This document shows, in pieces, positions 36,871 through 47,085 of a DNA stretch of 64,000 nucleotides. Origin of the DNA: Prochlorococcus marinus str. MIT 9302 (GTDB lineage Bacteria; Cyanobacteriota; Cyanobacteriia; PCC-6307; Cyanobiaceae); contig NZ_JNAM01000010.1 of the NCBI RefSeq assembly GCF_000759975.1, positions 62,001 through 126,000 on the forward strand. The letters are read 5' to 3'. Below the pieces are notes generated by a model that did not search any database, was not told the DNA's origin, and saw only the letters and a program-made list of their open reading frames with translations. The translations under genes and the position numbers were made by a program. How positions within the stretch are numbered: position 1 is the first letter of the stretch; each line of letters opens with the position of its first letter.

Positions 36871-38616
36871 TTACATCATACCTGGCATACCCATGCCGCC
36901 CATGCCTGGCATGCCCATGCCGCCCATTCCTGGCATACCCATGCCACCCATACCTGGCATACCCATGCCGCCCATTCCTGGCATACCCATGCCACCCATT
37001 CCTCCCATAGGATCTCCACCTGGTCCTCCAGGGGCTGCAACTTCAGGTTCTGGAATGTCAGCAATCGCAACTTCTGTTGTAAGAAGCATAGCTGCAATAG
37101 ATACTGAATCTTGAAGAGCTAATCTTATTACTTTGGTTGGATCTAATATCCCTGACTCTTTTAAATCCTCATATTTCCCTGAATTAGCATTAAAGCCTTT
37201 GTTAAGCCTTTTAATTTCAGAAACAACTACATCGCCATTAAAACCCGCATTTTTTGCTATTTGTTTAGTAGGTTCTAAAAGGGCTTCTTTTACTATATTT
37301 ATCCCTGTTCTCAAATCATCAGATGATTTTTGACTTAAATTGAAAAGTTCATCTGATATTTCTATTAAAGTTTGTCCTCCTCCAGAAACAACACCTTCTT
37401 CAACAGCAGCTTTTGTAGCATTAAGGGAATCTTCTATTCTCAACTTTTTGTACTTCATCTCTGTTTCTGTTGCAGCTCCTACTTTTATAAGAGCCACACC
37501 TCCTGCAAGTTTGGCTATCCTTTCATTGATTTTATCCTGATCATATTCTGATTCTGTAATCTCGACTTCTCTCTTTAATTTCTCTACTCGCGCTTTAACT
37601 AGATCCTTAGTGTCTTCGAAGGCAACAATTGTAGTTTTATCCTTTGTGATAGTTATTTTTTTTGATTTACCTAAATCATTAATCGATACTTGATCTAGTG
37701 TCATTGATTTATCTTCACTAATTAACTTAGCCCCTGTAAGAATTGCAATATCTTCAAGGGCAGCTTTTCTTCTCTCACCAAATAATGGAGCTCTTACGGA
37801 AGCTACATTCAAAACCCCACTATTCTTATTCAATACAAGAGTTGTTAATGCTTCTCCTTCTATATCTTCAGCAAGAATTAGAAAAGGTGAGCCTGATTTC
37901 TGAATTTCTTCTAATATTGGAACTAAGTTGGCTAACGTTGAAATTTTCTGGTCAGTAATTAATATTTTGGGGTTTTCAAGTTCACAAACTTGTCTTTCTT
38001 GGTCTGTTACAAAATACGGAGAACTATATCCTCTATCAAAAGACATTCCTTCAGTTATGTCTAATTCTGTATCTAATGATTGAGATTCTTCAACAGTTAT
38101 TACACCATCTGAAGTAACGATATCCATGGCCTTTGAAATTATAGATCCTATTTCTTCATCACCGCCTGCACTAACTGTTGCAACTTTTTGGATATCAGAA
38201 CCACTTAATGAAATACTTTTGGAACTTAATTTTTCTAAAACAAAAGCTAAACCTACCTCCATACCTTTTTTTAACTCCACAGGACTGGCACCAGAAGCAA
38301 TATTTTTTAATCCTTCCTGAACCATCTTTTGAGTCAAAATGGTTGCTGTTGTTGTTCCATCACCAGCACTCTCTTTTGTCTTGGATGCAACTTGTTCTAT
38401 TAACTTCGCACCTAAATTAGAAATAGGGTTTTCAATCTCAATCTCTTTAGCAACTGTAGATCCATCTCTAACTATATCTGGCGAACCAAATTTTCTCTCT
38501 ATTACAACGTTTTTTGCCTTCGGTCCAATAGTAACCTTTACTGCATTAGCTACGAAATTTACACCTTTTTCTAGCGCTTCTCTTGATTTATTAGAAAAAC
38601 TTAACTGTTTTGCCAT
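36871..38616 (-). CDS. groL: GroEL chaperonin (stand-alone paralog) with expanded GGM tail
   Basis: 581 aa against about 545 for typical GroEL. The chaperonin signature is intact ([16 protein letters not shown] near residue 85; [15 protein letters not shown] near 400). No groES precedes it, and I find no CIRCE element in the 130-bp leader, so it resembles the second, unlinked cyanobacterial groEL. The C-terminal tail after about residue 530 is a repetitive GMPGMGGM array, longer than the usual single GGM tail. It folds proteins in the cytosol. Confidence 0.95.
   Translation of the reverse strand: MAKQLSFSNKSREALEKGVNFVANAVKVTIGPKAKNVVIERKFGSPDIVRDGSTVAKEIEIENPISNLGAKLIEQVASKTKESAGDGTTTATILTQKMVQEGLKNIASGASPVELKKGMEVGLAFVLEKLSSKSISLSGSDIQKVATVSAGGDEEIGSIISKAMDIVTSDGVITVEESQSLDTELDITEGMSFDRGYSSPYFVTDQERQVCELENPKILITDQKISTLANLVPILEEIQKSGSPFLILAEDIEGEALTTLVLNKNSGVLNVASVRAPLFGERRKAALEDIAILTGAKLISEDKSMTLDQVSINDLGKSKKITITKDKTTIVAFEDTKDLVKARVEKLKREVEITESEYDQDKINERIAKLAGGVALIKVGAATETEMKYKKLRIEDSLNATKAAVEEGVVSGGGQTLIEISDELFNLSQKSSDDLRTGINIVKEALLEPTKQIAKNAGFNGDVVVSEIKRLNKGFNANSGKYEDLKESGILDPTKVIRLALQDSVSIAAMLLTTEVAIADIPEPEVAAPGGPGGDPMGGMGGMGMPGMGGMGMPGMGGMGMPGMGGMGMPGMGGMGMPGMM
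36881..37000 (-). repeat. 24-bp tandem repeats encoding the Gro[10 protein letters not shown] tail
   Basis: Five tandem 24-bp units begin at 36881, 36905, 36929, 36953 and 36977, each encoding eight residues (GMPGMGGM register). Units differ at only a few third positions. The stretch is much more GC-rich than its surroundings. In-frame slippage here would change the tail length without breaking the gene. Confidence 0.93.
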
Positions 38617-38748
38617 GTTTACTGGATCTTTTATCTTATTCTAATCTCCCATAGAATCATTTTTAAGGGATATTTAATTAAGTGGGGAAAGCCGAATTTC
38701 TTTTTAAAAAGACATACAAATTAATTCAAATAAGAGTATCTTTAATAT

Positions 38749-38928
38749 ATGGATGAAACGAATAATCTTATTTTTACTCTTACCGCAATCTTCGCGATTG
38801 CTATGACACTGATATACTTTCCTCTAAGATTTTTCTTGACATTAACTGCTAGAAGTCGAAGACTAAAACTATTACAAAAAATTAGAAGGTTAAGAGATGA
38901 ATTGGGCCAACCTTACGAAAGTACATAA
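38749..38928 (+). CDS. Small membrane-anchored protein, 59 aa
   Basis: ATG start, one strong membrane helix (about 8-33: LIFTLTAIFAIAMTLIYFPLRFF), then a highly basic segment LTARSRRLKLLQKIRRLRDE and a short C-terminus ending EST. That architecture and the full occupation of the gap between groEL and fabG support a real gene. Its TAA abuts the fabG stop codon. Function unknown. Confidence 0.72.
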   Translation: MDETNNLIFTLTAIFAIAMTLIYFPLRFFLTLTARSRRLKLLQKIRRLRDELGQPYEST

Positions 38929-39678
38929 TTAAATACTCATACCCCCGTCAATACTAATTGTTTGTCCTGTAATATAACTTCCTGCATTACTTGAAACTAA
39001 GAATGACACTAAGGTTGCAATTTGAGTACAACTTCCTAATTTCCCTAAAGGAATAACTTTAAGAATCTCTTCAGTATTAAGTTTTTCAGTCATCTCTGTT
39101 TCTATGAAACCGGGAGCTATTGCATTTACGTTTATACCTCTTGAAGCAAATTCTTTAGCGCAAGTTTTGGTGAATCCAATAACTCCAGCTTTCGCTGCAG
39201 AATAATTTGCTTGACCGGGATTCCCAATTATTCCAACAACAGATGAAATATTTACGATACTACCACTTCTTTTTTTCATCATAAATTTTGAAGCATATTT
39301 TGTACAAAGAAAAACTCCTTTTAAGTTTGTATTTAGTACGTCATCCCATTGTTCCGATTTCATTCTCATTAATAGTCCATCTCTAGTAATGCCGGCATTG
39401 TTAATGAGGATATCAATGGAACCATTGATTTTTATGATTTCTTCAAAAGCTGAACTGACAGAATCCTCTTTTGAAACATCAAATTTTAATTTATGAGCTT
39501 TACCTCCCGAATTTTTTATTGAATTTACGACTTCTTCAGCTTTTTCATCGGATGAAGAGTAATTAATAAAAACTTCTGCTCCTAAGCGGCTTAGTTCTAA
39601 AGCAATTTCTTTACCAATTCCTCTGCTAGCTCCAGTGATTAAAGCAACTTTGCCTGATAATGAATCTGTTTTGGACAT
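38929..39678 (-). CDS. fabG: 3-oxoacyl-[ACP] reductase FabG
   Basis: 249 aa short-chain dehydrogenase. NADPH motif TGASRGIG (15-22), NNAG (93-96) and the catalytic Ser145/146, Tyr159 and Lys163 (NPGQANYSAAKAG) are all present, with the FabG-typical PG at 185-186 and DGGMSI end. It reduces 3-oxoacyl-ACP in the elongation cycle of fatty acid synthesis. Divergent from ispD with a 92-bp spacer. Confidence 0.95.
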   Translation of the reverse strand: MSKTDSLSGKVALITGASRGIGKEIALELSRLGAEVFINYSSSDEKAEEVVNSIKNSGGKAHKLKFDVSKEDSVSSAFEEIIKINGSIDILINNAGITRDGLLMRMKSEQWDDVLNTNLKGVFLCTKYASKFMMKKRSGSIVNISSVVGIIGNPGQANYSAAKAGVIGFTKTCAKEFASRGINVNAIAPGFIETEMTEKLNTEEILKVIPLGKLGSCTQIATLVSFLVSSNAGSYITGQTISIDGGMSI

Positions 39679-39770
39679 TGTGAAATTTTATAATTTTCAA
39701 TCGTAGTACTATTTGTGTAAAGATATTGTTTTTATTTATAATTGTCTAGAAAATATTAAGACCTTTTATC

Positions 39771-40442
39771 GTGCACTTTTTAATACCAGCTGCAGGCAGT
39801 GGTAGCAGAATGAAAGCTGGAAAAAATAAATTACTTATTGATTTAGAAGGAGAGTCCTTGATTTATTGGACACTTAAAGCTGTATTTTCTGCAAGCGCAA
39901 CAAACTGGGTTGGAATAATTGGGCAACCGAAAGATAAAGAATTATTATTAAATTCAGCAAAGAACTTTGCCCAAAAAGTTCATTGGATTAATGGTGGAGA
40001 TACCAGACAAATTTCAGTTTTTAATGGTTTAAATGCATTGCCAAAAGATGCTAAAAAAGTTTTAATTCATGATGGTGCTCGATGTCTAATTAATCCTGAA
40101 TTGATAGACCAATGCGCCAATCAATTAGATAAAAATGAAGCTGTTATTTTGGCTACTAAGGTAACTGACACAATAAAGATTGTTGATAATGAAGGTTTAA
40201 TTAAAGAAACACCAGATAGAAATTATTTATGGGCAGCTCAAACTCCTCAGGGCTTTTTAGTAGATAGCTTAAAAAAAGCCCATACTATGGCAATTGATAA
40301 AAACTGGGAAGTGACAGATGATGCCTCACTATTTGAAATGCTTAATTGGAAAGTAAAGATTATTGAGGGTGATTATTCAAACATAAAAATTACATCCCCT
40401 ATAGATTTGAAAATAGCAAAACTTTTTTTTAAGAATTCTTAG
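39771..40442 (+). CDS. ispD: 2-C-methyl-D-erythritol 4-phosphate cytidylyltransferase
   Basis: 223 aa with GTG start. The nucleotidyltransferase motif IPAAGSGSRMKAGKNKLL opens the protein; HDGARCLI, TDTIK and WAAQTPQGF are family segments. It makes CDP-methylerythritol in the MEP pathway, which supplies phytyl, carotenoid and quinone prenyl chains, substrates of the chlG and ubiA products encoded nearby. It ends next to the convergent LD-carboxypeptidase stop. Confidence 0.96.
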   Translation: MHFLIPAAGSGSRMKAGKNKLLIDLEGESLIYWTLKAVFSASATNWVGIIGQPKDKELLLNSAKNFAQKVHWINGGDTRQISVFNGLNALPKDAKKVLIHDGARCLINPELIDQCANQLDKNEAVILATKVTDTIKIVDNEGLIKETPDRNYLWAAQTPQGFLVDSLKKAHTMAIDKNWEVTDDASLFEMLNWKVKIIEGDYSNIKITSPIDLKIAKLFFKNS

Positions 40443-41312
40443 TCAAAAAGGGATTTCAACACTAAGGATGCCATTATCACCATTTAATGTGGCTTCATAA
40501 CCTAAAGGAATACAAGCATTTCCCGATATATGGCCAATGGGGAGGTCAAAAATAATGGGAAAATTAAATTCTTTCAGTCTTTCAATAATGCAGCTTTTTA
40601 GTAAATCTTTCCATTCAGAGTCGCAGCAATCATTAGAAAAACTTCCAAATCCAATACCTGCAATATCAGTAAGTGTTTTAGTCATTCTAAGGTAAGTCAA
40701 CATACGATCGATTTTATAAATATCTTCGTTAATATCTTCAAAAATTATTATTTTCCCTATGCAATCTGGAAAGTGATTAGTACCAATTAAGAAAGTGGCA
40801 ATAGTTAAGTTAGAAACTATAATTTCTCCTTTAGCTTTACCTCCTCTTAAAGGAGTCCCTTTTATATCCTCAACATATCCTTCAAAAAGTAAATTTCTTA
40901 ATCTCTCAAGACTCCACTCTGGCTCTTTGAAAAGACTTGCAACCATGGGCCCATGAATAGAACCAATAAATCCTTGAGAATATTTAGATAGTAATAAAGA
41001 ACATGTATCTGAGAATCCAAGCATTAATCCATTCCCCCAAGAAGGGTTTTTTTCTAATATTCTTGATGAACCCCAGCCTCCTTTTGCAAAAATGATTAGC
41101 TTACTATTTTGTGCTTTTTCAAGTTCTTTAAATCTAGTTAGATCATCTCCTGCAAAATAACCATATCTTTTTGATAGAGAATTATTTTGATTAATTTTCA
41201 AGCCCCAGTTTTTTAAGATTTCTATGCCTTTTTTAAGATTTTCTTCATCATCAATAAAGGAGCCTGGAGCCAAAATATCAACTTGATCTCCTTTTTTTAA
41301 TCTAATAACCAT
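40443..41312 (-). CDS. LD-carboxypeptidase (S66 family)
   Basis: 289 aa, cytosolic. The nucleophile serine is S101 in LGFSDTCSLL, after the AKGGWGSSRIL turn; the Glu-His pair comes in the second half, with the histidine in DLPIGHISGN. S66 peptidases trim the terminal D-Ala from muropeptide tetrapeptides in peptidoglycan recycling; MccF-type immunity proteins share the fold. It lies 9 bp downstream of ubiA on the same strand. Confidence 0.9.
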   Translation of the reverse strand: MVIRLKKGDQVDILAPGSFIDDEENLKKGIEILKNWGLKINQNNSLSKRYGYFAGDDLTRFKELEKAQNSKLIIFAKGGWGSSRILEKNPSWGNGLMLGFSDTCSLLLSKYSQGFIGSIHGPMVASLFKEPEWSLERLRNLLFEGYVEDIKGTPLRGGKAKGEIIVSNLTIATFLIGTNHFPDCIGKIIIFEDINEDIYKIDRMLTYLRMTKTLTDIAGIGFGSFSNDCCDSEWKDLLKSCIIERLKEFNFPIIFDLPIGHISGNACIPLGYEATLNGDNGILSVEIPF

Positions 41313-41321
41313 ATTTAGAAT

Positions 41322-42209
41322 TTATGAGGCAATAATAATTCCCAATAAAAGTGCTCCTCCATAAATTGATTGTTTTTTGAAGTGATTACCAATGTTTTTA
41401 ATAGATTGCTTTTTCTCAGGAAATACTCCTAATATATCTTTCTGCATTAAGATTGAAGTTATTATCCAAATTGGCCAAAATATAAAATCCATTTGATTAA
41501 TTAATCCACATGATGCGAGAAAAACAGAGGTTAAAAAATAACAAATTTGAATAGTTATTTTTGTATTGTTCTGTAAGTTAACAGCTGAACTATTTATTCC
41601 AATTTCGATATCATATTTTTTATCTGCTAAAGCATAAACCGTGTCAAAACCAAAAGTCCAGAAAATGGTAGCTAGCCAGCAAAATAATAAAACAACACTA
41701 TTCAAATTCCCTTCATTTGCTGCCCAAGGAATTAAGACTGCAAAACCCCAGCATATAGACAATATTAATTGAGGATACTTAAACCACCTTTTGGCAGAAG
41801 GATAAATTAAAATGATTGGCAAAGCTAAAAAAGCAAGTTTAATGGAAAGGATCATGCCAGGTTCTGGTAGTGACAAGGTTAAAAAGAAACTACATAAAAT
41901 TAAAAGGAAAAGAATTACATAAGCCGTTTTGAGACTGATTTTATTTGCAGCTAGAGGTCTATGTTTAGTCCTAACAACTTTTTGATCAATTTTTTTATCC
42001 CAAATATCATTAACCACGCAGCCTAATCCACTTACTAATAGTCCTCCAAGTATTATTCTTAACAACATTAAAAATGTTGGATTAGCCCCTGGCGTTAAAT
42101 ATAAACTCCATCCAGCAGGAATAAGTAAGATCATTCTGCCAGTGGGCTTATCCCACCTTAGTAATTCAAAAAAAGTGGTTAATTTAATTGCTTGATTTTT
42201 ATTTTGCAT
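41322..42209 (-). CDS. ubiA: 4-hydroxybenzoate polyprenyltransferase (UbiA family)
   Basis: 295 aa, about eight membrane helices. The first Asp motif is NDIWDKKIDQKVVRTKHRPL and the second DTVYALADKKYD. In cyanobacteria this enzyme prenylates 4-hydroxybenzoate with solanesyl diphosphate at the start of plastoquinone synthesis, so its product pool serves both petA/petC and ndhB complexes. Divergent from ppx. Confidence 0.93.
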   Translation of the reverse strand: MQNKNQAIKLTTFFELLRWDKPTGRMILLIPAGWSLYLTPGANPTFLMLLRIILGGLLVSGLGCVVNDIWDKKIDQKVVRTKHRPLAANKISLKTAYVILFLLILCSFFLTLSLPEPGMILSIKLAFLALPIILIYPSAKRWFKYPQLILSICWGFAVLIPWAANEGNLNSVVLLFCWLATIFWTFGFDTVYALADKKYDIEIGINSSAVNLQNNTKITIQICYFLTSVFLASCGLINQMDFIFWPIWIITSILMQKDILGVFPEKKQSIKNIGNHFKKQSIYGGALLLGIIIAS

Positions 42210-42336
42210 ATTACCATTGTATATTTCATAACTTTAAATAATCTTAATAGGATTCAGTGATTTCTATTATTTAATAATCAATATTGAGTATATTTATTAA
42301 TGGATTAAAGATATGTTGTGCATCTTATAGAAATCA

Positions 42337-43932
42337 ATGATAAAGAAAAAAGATTCAAGATATTTTCAAGAAAAGCAAACTTTAGTAGCCTCAATCGATA
42401 TTGGGACTAACTCTACACATCTTTTAGTGGCAGAAATTAATCAAGATTTAAAATCATTTTCAATAAAATTCACTGATAAGTCAACTACTCGTCTTGGAGA
42501 AAGAGATGAAGAGGGAAATCTTACTGAAGAATCAATCCAAAGGGCCTTAGTTACTCTTAAGCGATTTAAGGAATATTGTAAAAGTAATGGAGTAAATCAA
42601 ATAGTAACAGCAGCAACAAGCGCAGTTAGGGAAGCTCCAAATGGTCAAGATTTTGTTAGAAGAGTTCTTGATGAAACTGATATTAAAATAGAATTGATAA
42701 GTGGATCAGAGGAAGCCAGGTTAATTTATCTTGGGGTCCTATCTGGTATGGCTTTTGAAGATCAGTCTTATGTAATCATTGATATAGGAGGAGGATCTAC
42801 AGAATTAATACTTGCAGATAAAAGAGATGCAATAGCTCTTACAAGTGCAAAAGTTGGTGCGGTAAGACTTAAGAATGATTTTTTAAATAAAGATCCTATA
42901 AATATAGAAAGATCGAATTTCCTAACAACTTTTATTCAAGGATCTTTAGAACCATCCGTTCGAAAAATAAAAAGTAGATCTAATGGAAATAAGCCTTTAT
43001 CTATGATTGCAACAAGTGGGACTGCAACTTCATTAGGAAATCTGATTTTAGATGATTTAGGAGAATCTAAACAAAAGATGCATGGGTATAAATTTAATAG
43101 GGAAAATTTACAGAATGTTTTGGGAAAACTAATTAAAATGCCAGTTTCGCAAATCAAGAAAATACCTTCATTAAGTGAGAGAAGAGCAGAAATAATTATT
43201 CCAGGGGCATTGATATTAAATACTTCAATGGAGATGTTGAACTTTAATGAATTAACTATAAGTGAAAGGTCATTAAGAGAAGGGTTGGTTGTTGATTGGA
43301 TGCTTCGTAAAGGGATAATAAAAAACGAATTAAATATTCAAAGTAATATTAGAAAAACAACTGTAGTTCATCAGGCCAGTAAGTTTGGAGTTGATAAGAA
43401 AAGATCTGAGAAAGTTATCGATATTGCCTTTCAAATCTATGATCAAACTAAAAATATCCTTCATACTGATAATGACTCTAAAGCTAAAGAATTTCTGTGG
43501 GCAGCTTCTAATCTTTATAATTGTGGGAAATACGTAAATATTGGTTCTTATCACAAGCACTCTTGGTACTTAATAAAAAATTGCGAGTTGTTAGGATATT
43601 CTGAGGCAGAAACAAATATTATTGCTTCTATCGCCAGATACCATAGAAAGACTTTACCCAAGAAAAGGCATGAGTCTTGGCAAAATTTAATATCTAAAGA
43701 GGATAAAACACTAGTTCTTGAAATGTCGTTAATTTTGAGACTAGCAGCATCGCTTGATCAAAGACCTGATAAGGTTATCTCCTCAGTTCAAATAAAATTG
43801 CAGGGAAATATTATTAAATTCGAACTTGTACCTTTAAATAGAAATCATGATCTTCTCCTTGAAAAATGGAACTTAAGATTATGCGGTAATGTAATAAAAG
43901 ATCTAAAGAATTTGGATTTAAAAGTTATTTAG
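42337..43932 (+). CDS. ppx: Exopolyphosphatase / guanosine pentaphosphatase (Ppx/GppA)
   Basis: 531 aa. The N-terminal actin-like ATPase-fold shows SIDIGTNSTHLLVAEI, ISGSEEARLIYLGV and VIIDIGGGSTEL. The C-terminal part after about residue 320 is an HD-type helical domain (HKHSWYLIKN, ARYHRK). It hydrolyses polyphosphate and perhaps pppGpp; relevant to phosphate storage in oligotrophic water. Its 3' end overlaps the convergent HTH gene by 8 bp. Confidence 0.94.
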   Translation: MIKKKDSRYFQEKQTLVASIDIGTNSTHLLVAEINQDLKSFSIKFTDKSTTRLGERDEEGNLTEESIQRALVTLKRFKEYCKSNGVNQIVTAATSAVREAPNGQDFVRRVLDETDIKIELISGSEEARLIYLGVLSGMAFEDQSYVIIDIGGGSTELILADKRDAIALTSAKVGAVRLKNDFLNKDPINIERSNFLTTFIQGSLEPSVRKIKSRSNGNKPLSMIATSGTATSLGNLILDDLGESKQKMHGYKFNRENLQNVLGKLIKMPVSQIKKIPSLSERRAEIIIPGALILNTSMEMLNFNELTISERSLREGLVVDWMLRKGIIKNELNIQSNIRKTTVVHQASKFGVDKKRSEKVIDIAFQIYDQTKNILHTDNDSKAKEFLWAASNLYNCGKYVNIGSYHKHSWYLIKNCELLGYSEAETNIIASIARYHRKTLPKKRHESWQNLISKEDKTLVLEMSLILRLAASLDQRPDKVISSVQIKLQGNIIKFELVPLNRNHDLLLEKWNLRLCGNVIKDLKNLDLKVI

Positions 43933-44419
43933 TTTTTTTGATAAGTTCTTGTTTTGGAGTTTGATTCTGAAAAGGCTCTGAAAATAAATTGAAAATTAAG
44001 GACGAGGCGATTAGTCCGAGAAATCCTGAAATTAAAATAAATATTCCGAACCCTACTGGATACTGATTCTTAGATTGTTCCGATTTATGATTTTTTTGTG
44101 AGACTTCTTCGACTATTTCTTCAATTTTTACCTCTTTCTTATCTGTCTTGAATTCATCTATTATGAATTTAGTATCAAGTTTTAGCTTCTGTGAAATCCT
44201 ACGAACCATTGCTTTGACAAATACTTTTTCAGGTAGCTTTTCTTCATTTCCTTCTTCGATGGCTATAAGTTGATGGACTCCGATTTTTAAATCAGAAGCC
44301 AATTCTTCTATAGATTGATCTTGACTAATCCTTGCCTCTTTAATAAAGTTTCCAATTCTCTTTAAAGAGGAATTTTCTCTTTTATTATTGTCTTTCGAAA
44401 CAGATTTAATATCTTTCAA
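43925..44419 (-). CDS. RodZ-like helix-turn-helix membrane protein
   Basis: 164 aa. An N-terminal HTH_25/XRE-type domain (IGNFIKEARISQDQSIEELASDLKIGVHQLIAIEEGNEEKLP, about residues 20-65) is followed by a Glu/Lys linker and one transmembrane helix near 125-148 (FGIFILISGFLGLIASSLIF). This is the truncated RodZ plan: cytoplasmic HTH plus membrane anchor, here with no large periplasmic domain. It may link cytoskeleton and cell shape; a regulatory role is also possible. Confidence 0.78.
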   Translation of the reverse strand: MKDIKSVSKDNNKRENSSLKRIGNFIKEARISQDQSIEELASDLKIGVHQLIAIEEGNEEKLPEKVFVKAMVRRISQKLKLDTKFIIDEFKTDKKEVKIEEIVEEVSQKNHKSEQSKNQYPVGFGIFILISGFLGLIASSLIFNLFSEPFQNQTPKQELIKKTK

Positions 44420-44475
44420 AGCAAGTAAATTTTTTACTAATTATAGTGATTAATATTTTTCTATCAACTTTAAGA

Positions 44476-45231
44476 TTATTTATTTCTAAAGAGATGCCTA
44501 TAAGATGGATTATAAAGATTAGATCTGTTCTGAGAATTCTTAATTGCAGGGCTAATTATATAAATAGTTGTTCTAATTAATTTTTTTTCAATAGAAAATT
44601 TTTCCATATCTTTTAATTCTATTAATGATGTCCAACCATCATCCCAAGATACTCTGAATCCAACAATCACTTTAGTCTCTGGAGGATAAAATTCTAGTAA
44701 AGTTTCTTGAGACCTTTTTACATGCCTAGCACTTAGATAAAGACACAAAGAGGAATTGTGTTTCGCAAGATCTTTTAGAGATTCTTTATCGGGCATACCT
44801 GTTCTTCCTCCCGCTCTAGTTAAAATTATTGTTTGCGTTACGTCAGGTATAGTCAACTCAGCCTCATGATATGCAGCAGCGACTTGAAAAGCACTAACAC
44901 CAGGAACAACTTCGATTTCAATTTCTTCTTTTTTTAAAATTTCGATTTGTTCTCTAATTGCTCCAAAAAGACAAGGGTCTCCATCATGCAACCTTATAAC
45001 AGTTTTACCTGATTGAAATTTTTCTATCATAATTGACGTGATTTGCTCCAAGGTAAGCGAACTAGTTTTTATTTTTTCAGAACCTTCTTTAGAAAAATCT
45101 AAAATCTTTTTAGGGATTAGAGAGTCTGTCCAAATAATGACATCTGCAATTTTTATCTTTTTTAAAGCTTTTAGTGTTAATAACTCTGGATCGCCTGGAC
45201 CAACTCCAATAAAGGATATTTTTTTATCCAT
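44476..45231 (-). CDS. cobM: Precorrin-4 C11-methyltransferase
   Basis: 251 aa from the ATG at 45231; an in-frame GTG at 45249 would add six residues. The tetrapyrrole methylase motifs are [28 protein letters not shown] and [21 protein letters not shown], the last typical of CobM/CbiF. It methylates C11 of precorrin-4 in corrin ring synthesis. Its start overlaps the 3' end of lgt by 8 bp, so it is cotranscribed with lgt. Confidence 0.93.
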   Translation of the reverse strand: MDKKISFIGVGPGDPELLTLKALKKIKIADVIIWTDSLIPKKILDFSKEGSEKIKTSSLTLEQITSIMIEKFQSGKTVIRLHDGDPCLFGAIREQIEILKKEEIEIEVVPGVSAFQVAAAYHEAELTIPDVTQTIILTRAGGRTGMPDKESLKDLAKHNSSLCLYLSARHVKRSQETLLEFYPPETKVIVGFRVSWDDGWTSLIELKDMEKFSIEKKLIRTTIYIISPAIKNSQNRSNLYNPSYRHLFRNK

Positions 45232-46117
45232 TCTTTCTATTTTTACCACTATATGTTCTTAATTTTAAAAAAAATATTCCAATTAATCCAGAAGAAAATA
45301 GAAAAATACTTATAAATTGAGCCATTCTTATACCGCCACTACAGTAAGGGGGAAGTCCACCAATACATAGTGGGTCAGTTCTTAAACTTTCAATCCAGAA
45401 TCTTCCAAAGCTATAACTTATTAAATAAAGACAGCTAATAAAGCCAGGCCTAAAAAAATCTGATTTATTCTGTTTATTAAAGATAAAAATAAGCAGGATG
45501 AAAATCAAAAGATTCCACAATGACTCATAGAGAAAAGTAGGATGAAAAAATTCGTAATTAATAAATTCTAAAGGCCTATTTTGGATAGGTATAAATAATT
45601 TCCAAGGCAAATTTGTCGGAACCCCAAAGGCTTCATTATTGAAAAAATTGCCCCACCTTCCTATGGATTGTCCAAGAATAATCGAGGGTATTAATACATC
45701 TATATAAGTTTTTAAATGAATATTTTTCGACTTGCAGAAATAGATAATAGATAATAATCCTCCAATTAGACCTCCATGGATTGCTATGCCTCCTTCCCAA
45801 ACTGCCAGAAAAGAAGGTATTTGAATTGTGTTATTGAATAGTTCTAAAGAAGTAAAAAAGTTATCTCCACTATATTGCCGCCACTCAAAGATTACGTAAT
45901 AAGCTCTAGCTCCAATTATTGAAAAGATTATTAATAATGGAAGTATTTCACTTATGTAGTCTGGGTTAATATTCCTTGCCTGTGCAAGTTTTTTAGAGAT
46001 AAATAGGCCTATTAAGACTGAAATTGAAATAAGCAAACCATACCATCTAATAGTTATAAATCCTAAATCTAAAAAAGTGTCTCCTGGAGATTGTATAAAA
46101 GCTTGCAATGTAAGCAT
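45224..46117 (-). CDS. lgt: Prolipoprotein diacylglyceryl transferase
   Basis: 297 aa, seven membrane helices. Signature residues include [14 protein letters not shown] (His-containing catalytic loop) and the Lgt signature [16 protein letters not shown]. It adds diacylglycerol to the lipobox cysteine of prolipoproteins such as the two predicted in this window (23.5 and 26.0 kb). It lies 10 bp after petA, so the minus-strand run petC-petA-lgt-cobM appears to be one operon. Confidence 0.96.
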   Translation of the reverse strand: MLTLQAFIQSPGDTFLDLGFITIRWYGLLISISVLIGLFISKKLAQARNINPDYISEILPLLIIFSIIGARAYYVIFEWRQYSGDNFFTSLELFNNTIQIPSFLAVWEGGIAIHGGLIGGLLSIIYFCKSKNIHLKTYIDVLIPSIILGQSIGRWGNFFNNEAFGVPTNLPWKLFIPIQNRPLEFINYEFFHPTFLYESLWNLLIFILLIFIFNKQNKSDFFRPGFISCLYLISYSFGRFWIESLRTDPLCIGGLPPYCSGGIRMAQFISIFLFSSGLIGIFFLKLRTYSGKNRKNG

Positions 46118-46127
46118 CTAAAGAAAG

Positions 46128-47081
46128 TTAAATACCCTCTGCTGCCTGCACTTTTTCTACTTGTTTTTTCTTTAACACTAAAAGTATTTGTGTTAGACCT
46201 ACACCAATAAAGAATGCAATCAATCCAATTACTCTATAAGGGCTCTGAAGTACAACTTCAGCATCTAATTGCCCAAAGCCGCCAACGTTTGGATCATTAG
46301 TAAGAGGGTCACCTGCATTGATTTTGTCTTGTGCTTTTACAATAAGTTGAGGACCAACAGGTACTGCTTCAGTTGTTATCTCACCATTCTCGTTTTCTAT
46401 ATTGACCTTATAGCTACCATCCTCAATTGTGTCAATTGAATTAATAGTTCCTGAGGTGGAAGAGGTAAATACTAGGTTATTGCTTTTTTCTCCAGTTGGG
46501 TAAACCTGACCTCTACCTCTATTGCCTCCGATATGTAATGAGTATTTACCATAGTGATATTCTTTATTGGTGGATGGATCAGGGGAAAGTACAGGAAAAA
46601 CGATTTCTTTATTGGTATCGCCAGGCAACGGTCCAACAATGATGATATTATCTTTCTCTTCACTGTAATTTGTGAAATATACCCCTTCTGTTTCCTCTTT
46701 AATTTCTTCGGTCCATCTTTCTTGTGGAGCAAGTTTGAAGCCATTAGGCAGCATTACAACAGCACCAACTTGTAATGGAACTTCAGAACCATCCGCCCCA
46801 ATCTCTTTTAAGTCATTTTTGTAAGGTATTTTAACAACAGCTTTGAAAACACTATCGGCACCAACAGATTGTGGAACTTCTGCAATAGTGGGCATCTGAG
46901 CTAGATGACAATTAGCACAGACTATCTTTCCTGTGGCTTCTCTTGGGGATTCGTAGTTTTGCTGAGCCCAAAATGGATAAGCAAAAGTGGTCTTAGGATA
47001 AAATACAATGCTCGAAATGAAGAGCAGAGTGAAGATGAATAAAGTTGTTTTTTTCATGATTTGATTTTTAAGATCATTCAT
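46128..47081 (-). CDS. petA: Cytochrome f (cytochrome b6f complex)
   Basis: 317 aa from the ATG at 47081, 5 bp after the petC stop; an ATG at 47108, inside petC, would add nine residues. A signal peptide precedes AYPFWAQQ, whose tyrosine amino group is the axial heme ligand, and the heme c motif CANCH follows. One C-terminal membrane helix ([20 protein letters not shown]) ends in a short basic tail. It passes electrons from the Rieske protein to plastocyanin in the thylakoid lumen. Confidence 0.97.
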   Translation of the reverse strand: MNDLKNQIMKKTTLFIFTLLFISSIVFYPKTTFAYPFWAQQNYESPREATGKIVCANCHLAQMPTIAEVPQSVGADSVFKAVVKIPYKNDLKEIGADGSEVPLQVGAVVMLPNGFKLAPQERWTEEIKEETEGVYFTNYSEEKDNIIIVGPLPGDTNKEIVFPVLSPDPSTNKEYHYGKYSLHIGGNRGRGQVYPTGEKSNNLVFTSSTSGTINSIDTIEDGSYKVNIENENGEITTEAVPVGPQLIVKAQDKINAGDPLTNDPNVGGFGQLDAEVVLQSPYRVIGLIAFFIGVGLTQILLVLKKKQVEKVQAAEGI

Positions 47082-47085
47082 TTTT

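Noticed and set aside
36881-37000. Regular 24-bp repeats as a CRISPR-like array.
   Set aside because: There are no unique spacers. The repeats encode the Gly-Met-Pro tail of GroEL in frame.
37133-38644. Several open frames antisense to groEL.
   Set aside because: They mirror the codon pattern of a well-supported conserved gene on the other strand and show no family features.
38617-38748. CIRCE heat-shock operator before groEL.
   Set aside because: No inverted repeat of the CIRCE type is present in this stretch.
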